This document shows, piece after piece, positions 21,691 to 29,372 of a stretch of 30,172 nucleotides of DNA (within the stretch, counting starts at the first letter, position 1; every line of letters starts with the position of its first letter). The notes beneath the pieces were generated by a model, which saw nothing but the letters and a program-made list of their open reading frames with translations, did not search any database and was not told where the DNA came from. The position numbers and the translations under genes are program-made. The DNA lies in assembly GCA_004562765.1 (NCBI GenBank), contig SFRL01000040.1, positions 1 through 30,172 on the forward strand. The letters are read 5' to 3'. The stretch is from a bacterium (lineage in GTDB: Bacteria > Bacillota > Clostridia > Lachnospirales > Lachnospiraceae).

Positions 21691-22905
21691 CTACGCAGCT
21701 GCGCCGGTGGCAACGCAGACGACAGCCACCGTGAGAAACAGCATCAGGATCGCCGTGATCACGAGTTTCAGATAAAGCATGCCTGCCCGCGCCAGCGCAT
21801 CAAGTACGCCGCTGATCCGCTTGTCCGTCACCGGTTCCACCAGTGCGGCCAGCACCCGGTAAATGAGTGCCAGAACGGCGACCTCTAAAAGCGGTTTTGC
21901 GCACAGCAGGACCAAGACGGCGATCACCGCGGCACCGACACAGTTTTTGATCAACAGCCCCGTGCCCAGCAGCATCTCACTCACTGCATTCATCGCTCCG
22001 CCAAGCCCGGGGATCACACCGATCGTCCGGACAGTCGCCGTCCTTTTGAGTTGGTCGACCACCGGAGCCACCATTCCCTGGATCAGATTCATCCCCAGTA
22101 CAAAGGTCACCAGCACCTTTTGCGCCAGCATGATCCCTCCCTCAAGCAGCTTTGCCAGACTGGAAAAATGCTCCTCCTTCCACGCAAAGTTTGCAAACTG
22201 CGTGATCAAAAACACAAAAACAAGCGGAAGCAGCAGCTTTTGCAGAAGATTTTGAACCAGATACAGCACGAGCAGCAGCATCTCATATGTGAGGCTCGCA
22301 GAATTCACACCCGTGGAAAAGATCATTGCCATACAAAACACCGGTTGCACCAGCAGTGTAAATTCAGCGATCCGGTCCATACAGCTGTAAACGATCTGCT
22401 GCATCGACGCAAATATCCGCAGCGCATTGTACAGAAACAAAAAATACACTGCCAAAAAGCTGATGTCTGACAAAAAGGAATCCGCAAAGATCCCGGAAAT
22501 CCCCTGAAGCATCGCAAATGCCAGCAGCAAAACCAGCATTTGTGCAAGATACGTTTTATTTTGTCGTACAGCGGAAAAGCAATGGCTGACGACCCATGAC
22601 CAGATACTTGAAACATCAAAATTTTCTTCACCGGACAAAAATCCTTTGATCAGATCCCCAAAGCTGATATCCAGATCGTCCTCAGCTTGCTGTGAGAGGA
22701 AGCGCTCCATCTCATCCAGCTCCAATTCGCCGATCAATTCATCTGTCAGGTCATCCGTGATCCGGTCTGTGTCCTCTGCCTGCTGCGTCCGGTCGTCCGA
22801 TGCCTGCAGATGTGTTGTCTCCTCTGCCCGGACAGGCAACGGCTGTATCAGAAGCAAAATCAGCAGTAACCCTGTACTCAGCAGCCCTTTCATCCGCCCC
22901 CTCAT
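21691..22905 (-). CDS. spoIIIAE: Stage III sporulation protein AE
   Basis: The large polytopic membrane protein of the SpoIIIA channel complex. The 404 residues include an N-terminal signal peptide (MKGLLSTGLLLILLLIQPLPVRAEE), an extracytoplasmic stretch rich in D, E and Q (about 30-90), and about eight hydrophobic segments. GVIPGLGGAMNAVSEMLLGTG and IKNCVGAAVIAVLVLLCAKPLLEV are typical of the family. The start overlaps the spoIIIAD stop by 4 bases (ATGA). Confidence 0.94.
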   Translation of the reverse strand: MRGRMKGLLSTGLLLILLLIQPLPVRAEETTHLQASDDRTQQAEDTDRITDDLTDELIGELELDEMERFLSQQAEDDLDISFGDLIKGFLSGEENFDVSSIWSWVVSHCFSAVRQNKTYLAQMLVLLLAFAMLQGISGIFADSFLSDISFLAVYFLFLYNALRIFASMQQIVYSCMDRIAEFTLLVQPVFCMAMIFSTGVNSASLTYEMLLLVLYLVQNLLQKLLLPLVFVFLITQFANFAWKEEHFSSLAKLLEGGIMLAQKVLVTFVLGMNLIQGMVAPVVDQLKRTATVRTIGVIPGLGGAMNAVSEMLLGTGLLIKNCVGAAVIAVLVLLCAKPLLEVAVLALIYRVLAALVEPVTDKRISGVLDALARAGMLYLKLVITAILMLFLTVAVVCVATGAAA

Positions 22906-23288
22906 GCCGCCACCGTCGCGATCAGATCCAGAAACGCTTCTATGACAGGCAGTGCCAGAAGCAGGATCGATATTTTGGAAAACATCTCGATCTGAGAAGC
23001 GATCGTGGAATAACCCGCATCCTTACAGAGGTTGACCGCAAATTCAGCGACGTAAGTGATTCCGATCATCTTCAGGATCGTCTGGAAATACCCGGCATCC
23101 ATCGTCGCCAATTCACGCAGACGGTTCACTGACTCCAGCAGGATAGACAGCCTGCCTACCACGCTAAAAAATATACAGACACACACCACCATACTCAGAA
23201 CGATCCCATATTCCGGGCGTTCTTTTTTCAACACCATTGCAAGCAGCACGCCCGCCACTGCAAACAGGGAAAGCTGTACAATACTCAT
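22902..23288 (-). CDS. spoIIIAD: Stage III sporulation protein AD
   Basis: A small membrane protein of the SpoIIIA complex, related to SpoIIIAC. The 128-residue form starting MSIVQLSLFAVAGVLLAMVLKKERPEYG has several hydrophobic segments and the family block ILKMIGITYVAEFAVNLCKDAGYSTIASQIE near residues 70-100. I start at the ATG 23286-23288 with GTGAGG before it. A GTG at 23342 would overlap spoIIIAC but adds 18 hydrophilic residues that do not match the family. Confidence 0.92.
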   Translation of the reverse strand: MSIVQLSLFAVAGVLLAMVLKKERPEYGIVLSMVVCVCIFFSVVGRLSILLESVNRLRELATMDAGYFQTILKMIGITYVAEFAVNLCKDAGYSTIASQIEMFSKISILLLALPVIEAFLDLIATVAA

Positions 23289-23338
23289 ACACACCCTCAC
23301 TTCACATATGCTCCATGTACTGTTCCCGTCACTTCGGA

Positions 23339-23533
23339 TCACAGTTCAAACAACGTCTGCATCGTCTCGAACAGCTCATAGATATAGGGCACCACCCACA
23401 ACAGCACCAGCACCAGTCCTGCCAGACTGATCAAAAAGGCATGCTCCTCGCGTCCGCTGTGCTTCAACACCTGTCCGAGGATCGTGACCAGGATGCCCAC
23501 CGCCGCGATCTTGAAAATCATATTTACACTCAT
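23339..23533 (-). CDS. spoIIIAC: Stage III sporulation protein AC
   Basis: A 64-residue membrane protein, the usual size for SpoIIIAC. Two hydrophobic segments frame ILGQVLKHSGREEHA, the conserved middle, and the C-terminus ends in YIYELFETMQTLFEL. The gene lies 12 bases after spoIIIAB and fits the fixed order of the operon. Confidence 0.93.
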   Translation of the reverse strand: MSVNMIFKIAAVGILVTILGQVLKHSGREEHAFLISLAGLVLVLLWVVPYIYELFETMQTLFEL

Positions 23534-23545
23534 ATTGTTCTCCCT

Positions 23546-24067
23546 TCAGATCAAAAAAATGATCAGGAAAATCCCTGCCAGCATCGTGCCGTAACGGCAA
23601 AGATGCCTGCGCGTCATAAGGCTTGTCTCGTATACATCCCTCAGCCTGCCGAGCCGCTGCTGATAGACACCGAACAATTCCTCCTTCAGTTCCACATTGT
23701 CCATGCGAAGCACCTCTCCCGCCTCTGCCAAAAGCCGGCACTCTGCCTCATCCAGCAGAAACGTCTTTTTGTTTTCCTCGAGTTGTTTCCTCCAGATCTC
23801 CGGTGCATCCCCATGACTCTGTTCCACGAGTTTTTCTCTGACTGCCTCACAAAGTCCCCGGTACGGATGATGCAGATGCATACTGCAATGCTCCAGTACA
23901 AGCGGCAAGGGCAGACGCAGCAGACAGATCTCATTTTGAAGCAATGACAGCAGCAGCCCGAATTCATCCAGCTGCCTTTTATGCTCCGAGAATTCCGCCT
24001 CTTTGGAAAAGATAACGCCCAGCGATGCCAGAAGGATCAGTCCTGCCCCGATCAGCTTCAGCCTCAT
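23546..24067 (-). CDS. spoIIIAB: Stage III sporulation protein AB
   Basis: A 173-residue protein with an N-terminal membrane segment (LKLIGAGLILLASLGVIFS), a helical middle and a C-terminal hydrophobic end (AGIFLIIFLI). Its fold resembles the GspF inner-membrane parts of secretion systems, and it is thought to work with the SpoIIIAA ATPase. LLQNEICLLRLPLPLVLEHC is a family-like block. The ATG overlaps the spoIIIAA stop by 4 bases. Confidence 0.92.
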   Translation of the reverse strand: MRLKLIGAGLILLASLGVIFSKEAEFSEHKRQLDEFGLLLSLLQNEICLLRLPLPLVLEHCSMHLHHPYRGLCEAVREKLVEQSHGDAPEIWRKQLEENKKTFLLDEAECRLLAEAGEVLRMDNVELKEELFGVYQQRLGRLRDVYETSLMTRRHLCRYGTMLAGIFLIIFLI

Positions 24068-25020
24068 AGCAGCTGACCTCCCACCTGCTCCATGCGGCTG
24101 TTATACACCTGCATACTCCGCCGTCCGTCCGCATCCTTCTGAAGCACGACAAATCGCCCGATCTCCCCTTTCCCGCTCCAGCTGAAAAAACCGCAGATCC
24201 GCTGAAGACTTTCGATATCCTCGCCATGCACCGTTCCGATCAGTCGGCAGCCGCTGTGAAACGCCCGGGTCACCGCCTCAAAATCATCCTTTGCACCAAG
24301 CTCGTCTACCGCGATCACCTGCGGTGACATAGAGCGCAGCAGCATGTAGATACCTTCACTCTTTCCGGCTCCCTCCAACACATCCGTGCGCGGACCGAGA
24401 TCGTTCTGGGGAATTCCGAGATATTCTGCACCCAGTTCCGAACGCTCGTCCACAACTCCTACCTTCATTCCGGGATGCGTGCTGTCTCCCTCCGACAAAA
24501 TGCGGATCGCATCGCGCAGATAGGTCGTCTTTCCCACACCCGGCGGTGAAAGAATCAGCGTATTGTAGATGCCGTGTGCATCCCTCACCGCCTCCACCAG
24601 AGGCTTTGCGCAGCCTTTTTTCTCACGGGCAATGCGGATATTCAGAAAATAAATGTGCTGCAGACGAACGATCCTTCCCTGCTGCAATGCTACCTCTCCT
24701 GCCACGCCCACGCGATGTCCGCCCTGCAGTGTGAGATACCCCATGCGCAGCTGTTCCTCGTAGGCATACATGGAATAATTGCACAAAAATCCCACCATCT
24801 CTTCCAGATCGCCTCTCGTCATGCGATATCCGCGCTCACAGTCGCGGCAGAGCGCATCACTGCTTTCCTCCAAGAAATATTCACCATCGCCGTACAGGAA
24901 CATGAGTGGTTGTCCTGCCCGGATGCGGATCTCCTCCAACGTGCGCTGGTCGATGTCCGCGCGTTTTAATTTTTCCCGCATATGTAATGGAAATAATTTG
25001 AGTAACTGTTCTTCCAGCAT
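24064..25020 (-). CDS. spoIIIAA: Stage III sporulation protein AA (ATPase)
   Basis: SpoIIIAA is the secretion-type ATPase of the mother-cell channel. The 318-residue protein has Walker A PPGVGKTT at residues 159-166, Walker B VIAVDE at 235-240, VGVVDERSELGAEYLGIPQNDLGPRTDVLEG in between, and GTVHGED at 262-268. I start at the ATG 25018-25020: AGGGGGA lies 8 bases before it, and a sigma-E-like promoter predicts transcription from about 25040, so an in-frame ATG at 25041 would be missing from that transcript. It is the first gene of the eight-gene operon. Confidence 0.95.
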   Translation of the reverse strand: MLEEQLLKLFPLHMREKLKRADIDQRTLEEIRIRAGQPLMFLYGDGEYFLEESSDALCRDCERGYRMTRGDLEEMVGFLCNYSMYAYEEQLRMGYLTLQGGHRVGVAGEVALQQGRIVRLQHIYFLNIRIAREKKGCAKPLVEAVRDAHGIYNTLILSPPGVGKTTYLRDAIRILSEGDSTHPGMKVGVVDERSELGAEYLGIPQNDLGPRTDVLEGAGKSEGIYMLLRSMSPQVIAVDELGAKDDFEAVTRAFHSGCRLIGTVHGEDIESLQRICGFFSWSGKGEIGRFVVLQKDADGRRSMQVYNSRMEQVGGQLL

Positions 25021-25070
25021 AGAAAAATCCCCCTTGTCCATACATCACTATATGTACGACAAGAGGGATT
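25021..25070 (-). terminator. Terminator of the cyclic-di-GMP gene, overlapping the spoIIIA promoter and ribosome binding site
   Basis: On the minus strand the arms are 25052-25070 and 25026-25045 with a 6-base loop (25046-25051). Blocks of 6, 6 and 5 pairs are separated by a U-G wobble and a small bulge, and the stem runs straight into TTTTTC. It starts 52 bases after the stop at 25123. The 3' arm contains AAGGGGGA, the spoIIIAA ribosome binding site. Confidence 0.85.
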
Positions 25071-25075
25071 TATGA
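25047..25075 (-). promoter_or_regulatory. Sigma-E-like promoter of the spoIIIA operon
   Basis: On the minus strand, TCATAAA (25069-25075), 14 bases, then CATATAGT (25047-25054). These match the Bacillus sigma-E pattern KMATATT-N14-CATACAMT at 5 of 7 and 6 of 8 positions. The operon is known to be sigma-E-dependent in Bacillus and Clostridium. Confidence 0.7.
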
Positions 25076-25122
25076 ATAATTATTTAAAAAATTGCCGATG
25101 GGCATCACTTTGGAAAACGCCA

Positions 25123-27963
25123 TCAAGTCTGGCTTTCGTCTTTGGCGTTCCACATTTCCCGCAGATCATAATGGGGAATGAGGTCATCCTTTCCGAAATG
25201 CTTGTAATAGTTGCTGAATATACGTTCCATGATAAACGGGATCATATCCGGATCTGCCTCCATCAGGATCACCAGATACTGCATGGAACTATATCGGGTG
25301 CAGACATCTACGTTTCTGATATTGCCACGGATTGCAGTTTCCATGCATTGCAGTGCCTGTTCGATCTCATCAATGAACATCGTATTGCCCGTGACAGCTT
25401 CCATCGTGATCATGACCAGATGGCAGCTATGATTATAACGTTCGCCCAGATTGCTCACATACTCATAGACTTTAGAGAATTCTCTGTTATCCAGACCCAG
25501 AGCACCCACATAACTTCCGCTTCTCTCAAGTGCCTTTGCGATCTTCTCCAGATCCTTCTCGACCGTACCCGGACTACCAACACCTGCTTCAATCTGATGA
25601 TAAAATGAATAGCTGTTTTTGCCGTTCTGTTTCGTGTAATAGAGCGCCTTATCTGCCTTTGCGTAGCAGTCCTCAAAGGAATCCCCTTTCCTGCTCATGC
25701 ATAATCCGCCGGACAGGGAAGCCTCCTGAAATTCGATCTCTTTTTCCTTCTTCGCAGTAAAGCACTCAAATATAGTGCTTACCACCTTATCTACTGCATC
25801 TCTCTCCTGATCCCGCAGGAAGATCAAAAACTCATCTCCACCAAGTCTGCAGGTGATCGCATCCCCTGCACATACGGAAATGGTCTCACCCAACAGCTTT
25901 AAGATCCGGTCTCCGGATTTATGACCATAAATATCATTGATCTTCTTGAGATTGTCCAGATCCAAAAATGCCAGACATCCGGCATGCTTCTGCATCTCCT
26001 CCGCAATCTGTTTCTCGCCGAGATTACGCATGGAAAGTCCGGTGAGAAAGTCAATATTCTGCACATCCTTCTGGCTGTTCATCGTATCGACCACTTCGGA
26101 AATAAACTGTATCGCCTCCCGGGTTCCGGACATCTCCGATTGCGTCGTCGTTGCTCCAGCCAAAAGCGAATGATCCTGCTCTGAAATCTTCACTTCTCCT
26201 GCATCAAGTATTTTAAGAAATGTGTCTGCTACCACCGGATCAAACTGTCTGCCCTTATTTGTAACGATCTCTTTGCGGATCGACTCTTCTGAAAGTGCAT
26301 TTCTGTAAATCCGCTTGGAGTTCATTGCATCATAACTGTCTGCGACAGCGACAATGCGCGCAAAAACAGGGATCTCCTCTCCCCGCAAGCCATCCGGATA
26401 ACCGGTCCCGTCATACCTCTCATGGTGATGTCTTGCCACTTCTTTTGCATGGGGCACCAAAGTAATATTATCTAAGATATCGGCACCCATAGTTGCATGC
26501 TGCTTGATAATATCGTATTCGGCATCCAGAAGCTTTGTCGGTTTATTGAGGATAATATCCGGTATCCCGATCTTTCCTATATCATGCAGATAGGCAGCAT
26601 TTCTGATATTCTCTACCTCTGTGGCATCCCATCCCATCGCTTTTGCGATCAATGCGGAATATTCCGCTACCCGGTAAGAATGTCCTTTGGTATATTCGTC
26701 TTTTGACTCGATCATCACAGACAGCGTCTGTATCAGTTGCAGTGACATAGCCTCTGTCTGTTTTCTTCGTTCTTCCGCGCGCTCCAGCTGACGTTTTTCT
26801 TCCTGGTCACGTATTTCCCTGACTGTATTGACAATCGTAAAAAACAATAAGATCAGCATTCCGGCACACAGGAAAATTTCTGATGCATGTACCATAAAAT
26901 AGACAGATAGGCACTCAGCCAGCACACCTGTCATAGACACCAGAAGTCCCAACACAACCAGACTATATTCTCCGATCCTGCCTTTGCGATAATCCAGATA
27001 AAAGGTGATAAAAACCGCAAAAATTGCAATTCCTAATATGCTGTGGGAGATGTATAACGTATCCAGATAATCGGCAATCTCCGCAATCTGCAGAACGCTG
27101 GAAATCACAAAGTTCAAAACAGCAACCCACTCAATGATCCCGTAGATCTTCCTGTAGCGACCCTGCTGGATACTGTCCACATAAAAGAGGATCGGAACCG
27201 GTGCGATCATCACGATCACAAAGCACAAAGCCGACAGAGAGGATGCATTTGGCATATACAGCTGACGCAGCTTAGACTCTCCCAACATCCACATTGCTCC
27301 CAGTATCATACACCAGCCGAGATATTCCAGCGGGATCCGTATCTTAAAAACGATACTTAAAGCAACGCTCAAGATGATCGTGATAATTCCGGTAAAGAGA
27401 ATAAACAGAGCAATGATGCTGAATCTTCCGTAATCACTCAGCAGATAATTCCAGATATCTGCTTTATCACCGCAATAGATCTGATTGACCACACCCGAAT
27501 AGCGCTTGGAATTGGATACCAGTTCAATGCGAAGCTCTTTACCGGCATCCTTTGCGGATGTTTCACAGAACACATAACGGCTTGTAGATTCCGAACCAAA
27601 AGGTCTCGACCTCGCCGTGTCATAGATATAGCGAAGCTCCCCGTCGATGTAAAAACGGACGCTTTGCTGGGATCCCCGGATCATGACCGTATTTTCCGCA
27701 TAATCCTCCGGAAGAAGTGTTGTGACAACCATTGCCTCTCCCGGCTCCACATCGTATGTGCCGGGCGCAGTGATCTGCTCCCTTGTGCCGTCCGGCTTCT
27801 CCCAGTATAATATTCCTTCATAAGTCAGCCGGCTCGGTTCACTTCCCGGTTCACGCTCTGAAGGGCAGAAAATCTGCGCAAGAACCAGCCCTATAAACGT
27901 AACTGCAACAAGTATATAGAAAGTAATTCTTATGTATTTTGAAACCGAATACTCTGTCTTCAT
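25123..27963 (-). CDS. Membrane HD-GYP/GGDEF cyclic-di-GMP protein with degenerate second GGDEF
   Basis: A large membrane signalling protein of 946 residues that could both make and break cyclic-di-GMP. Positions are counted from a GTG three codons upstream. There is a membrane segment at 15-33 and an extracytoplasmic domain to about 180, then seven hydrophobic segments (183-383) in the manner of 7TM receptors. A short coiled coil (385-410) leads to an HD-GYP phosphodiesterase domain with HDIGK (463-467) and HHERYDGTGYPDG (516-528). A GGDEF cyclase domain follows with intact GGDEF at 711-715 and no RxxD inhibitory site before it. The last 130 residues resemble another GGDEF fold whose motif is SSMQY (895-899). 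The ATG 27961-27963 is preferred because GGAG lies 8 bases upstream. Confidence 0.9.
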   Translation of the reverse strand: MKTEYSVSKYIRITFYILVAVTFIGLVLAQIFCPSEREPGSEPSRLTYEGILYWEKPDGTREQITAPGTYDVEPGEAMVVTTLLPEDYAENTVMIRGSQQSVRFYIDGELRYIYDTARSRPFGSESTSRYVFCETSAKDAGKELRIELVSNSKRYSGVVNQIYCGDKADIWNYLLSDYGRFSIIALFILFTGIITIILSVALSIVFKIRIPLEYLGWCMILGAMWMLGESKLRQLYMPNASSLSALCFVIVMIAPVPILFYVDSIQQGRYRKIYGIIEWVAVLNFVISSVLQIAEIADYLDTLYISHSILGIAIFAVFITFYLDYRKGRIGEYSLVVLGLLVSMTGVLAECLSVYFMVHASEIFLCAGMLILLFFTIVNTVREIRDQEEKRQLERAEERRKQTEAMSLQLIQTLSVMIESKDEYTKGHSYRVAEYSALIAKAMGWDATEVENIRNAAYLHDIGKIGIPDIILNKPTKLLDAEYDIIKQHATMGADILDNITLVPHAKEVARHHHERYDGTGYPDGLRGEEIPVFARIVAVADSYDAMNSKRIYRNALSEESIRKEIVTNKGRQFDPVVADTFLKILDAGEVKISEQDHSLLAGATTTQSEMSGTREAIQFISEVVDTMNSQKDVQNIDFLTGLSMRNLGEKQIAEEMQKHAGCLAFLDLDNLKKINDIYGHKSGDRILKLLGETISVCAGDAITCRLGGDEFLIFLRDQERDAVDKVVSTIFECFTAKKEKEIEFQEASLSGGLCMSRKGDSFEDCYAKADKALYYTKQNGKNSYSFYHQIEAGVGSPGTVEKDLEKIAKALERSGSYVGALGLDNREFSKVYEYVSNLGERYNHSCHLVMITMEAVTGNTMFIDEIEQALQCMETAIRGNIRNVDVCTRYSSMQYLVILMEADPDMIPFIMERIFSNYYKHFGKDDLIPHYDLREMWNAKDESQT

Positions 27964-27991
27964 CCGCTTCACTCCAATCGATATTATTCCT

Positions 27992-28020
27992 ATTGTACTT
28001 TAAAATGGAAAAATATTCAA
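27992..28020 (-). promoter_or_regulatory. Promoter of the cyclic-di-GMP gene
   Basis: TTGAAT (28015-28020), 17 bases, then TACAAT (27992-27997) on the minus strand, about 30 bases before the start codon. Confidence 0.65.
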
Positions 28021-28082
28021 TCGACAGATGGGAAGTGTTGCATGCATTTACGCATTTTTGAGTGCTGATTCCTATAAAAATG

Positions 28083-29162
28083 CTATTTAAAAAGTTTATG
28101 ATAGACCCTCGTGATCTTGTAACCATACCATGCCTCCTCAATCTTTTGATAAGAGTAATCCTTGCTGGAGACAGTCGGATACGAACCTTTGTCCCATGTC
28201 ATACCTGTCAGCTGCGTATAGGTGTCACCGCTACACAGAAAGATCGCCAAAAAGCCAGAAGTCGCATTGCACTGCGGATCGACAATGTACCATTTTTTAT
28301 CGATCTTGATCTCCACCCACTGATGACTGGGGTTTGAGGCTTTTGCATTTGCATGCACATAACGGCAATCTACGCCCATGCCGTCACAGAGTGCCTTCAT
28401 TCCTCTGGCAAAGCCGGAACACTGTGCCTCGTGATAACCGTCAGAGTCCTTGTAGACCAAAGCGCCCCATGCCGTGTTTGCGCCGTTTTTTGACCAGTCT
28501 GGTGCATAGATACAGGTGCGCGCCATATACAGCTGCGCTGCAATGACCTTTTCCAGATCACTCATGTCGGAAGTAATATAGCTATCGCAAAACTTCTGTA
28601 CAACTGTCTTGACCTGTGAGAGCTGCTTTGCATTCAGCTTTGGTCCGTACACGGAACCACTCTTGTAGACTCCGGTCACGGATGCCACCGTATTTTTCTT
28701 GAAGCTGACCTTAAAGCCTTTCTCATCCATGTCCGCATACACCTTTTTTCCATCGACATTTTTGAAAGCCTTTACCGTATAGTAGTAGGTCTTTTTCTCG
28801 ACTTTCGGATCGTAGCCGTAAGTCTGGCTCTCACCGGACAGCACAGCGATCTTTGTCCACTTTGTGGTATCAGCCGTCCGGCGATAAAGGATATATCCAT
28901 CTGCACCGGAAGACCTGGTCCAGTTAATACGCGCTTTTTTATTTGCGACAATGTATGCTTTTTTTACTGCTGACTGCTTGACAACAGACAGTTCCTGTAC
29001 ATTGCTCTCTAAATCCTGCTGCGAATTCTCATCCTGTGTTTCATCTGCCCCTTCGTCTATTACCTGTGTTGTCTCCGCAAAAACAGGGAATGCCGGTGTG
29101 ATACATGTAAGGGAAACGGACATGCACAAAACAATACTCAGTTGATGTAATTTTCTTTTCAT
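28083..29162 (-). CDS. Secreted protein with fibronectin III-like and transglutaminase-like domains
   Basis: A 359-residue exported protein. A signal peptide covers residues 1-29 (cleavage likely after VFA), followed by an acidic linker (30-60). Residues about 65-150 look like a fibronectin type III module (KKARINWTRSSGADGYILYRR, TYYYTVKAFKNVDGKKVYA). Residues about 180-345 are a transglutaminase-like domain with the full Cys-His-Asp triad: C248 in EAQCSGFARGM, H280 in PSHQWVEI and D295 in WYIVDPQ. Such clostridial proteins may be cell-surface proteases or cross-linking enzymes; the substrate is unknown. I start at the ATG 29160-29162 behind AAGGAG; a TTG six bases upstream is less likely. 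It has its own promoter. Confidence 0.87.
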   Translation of the reverse strand: MKRKLHQLSIVLCMSVSLTCITPAFPVFAETTQVIDEGADETQDENSQQDLESNVQELSVVKQSAVKKAYIVANKKARINWTRSSGADGYILYRRTADTTKWTKIAVLSGESQTYGYDPKVEKKTYYYTVKAFKNVDGKKVYADMDEKGFKVSFKKNTVASVTGVYKSGSVYGPKLNAKQLSQVKTVVQKFCDSYITSDMSDLEKVIAAQLYMARTCIYAPDWSKNGANTAWGALVYKDSDGYHEAQCSGFARGMKALCDGMGVDCRYVHANAKASNPSHQWVEIKIDKKWYIVDPQCNATSGFLAIFLCSGDTYTQLTGMTWDKGSYPTVSSKDYSYQKIEEAWYGYKITRVYHKLFK

Positions 29163-29214
29163 AAGCAACTCCTTTTTTCCATGATGCTAATCGACCTATT
29201 TTCTTTATTATTTT

Positions 29215-29244
29215 ATTGTAGGCATTTTGGGAATAGAAAGTCAA
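29215..29244 (-). promoter_or_regulatory. Promoter of the transglutaminase-like gene
   Basis: TTGACT (29239-29244), 18 bases, then TACAAT (29215-29220) on the minus strand, about 50 bases before the start codon. Confidence 0.65.
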
Positions 29245-29335
29245 TTGTTTGCAGAAAATTCCTCACGAATGAAGTTTTTAATACCTTATTCTATTCTGTA
29301 AAAACAGAAATAAATGCATCTCCTCATTTTTTCTC

Positions 29336-29365
29336 AAAATCCCCGGCTTCATTACAAAGCCGGGG
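29336..29365 (-). terminator. Terminator of the partial gene at the right edge
   Basis: Perfect 9-bp arms CCCCGGCTT (29341-29349) and AAGCCGGGG (29357-29365) with a 7-base loop are followed by ATTTTG on the minus strand, 8 bases after the stop codon. Confidence 0.85.
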
Positions 29366-29372
29366 ATCTCCA

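Noticed and set aside
28052..28083. GCATTTTT/AAAAATGC inverted repeat at the end of the transglutaminase-like gene as a terminator
   Set aside because: The stem is almost all A-T, the loop is 16 bases, and no U run follows on the minus strand.
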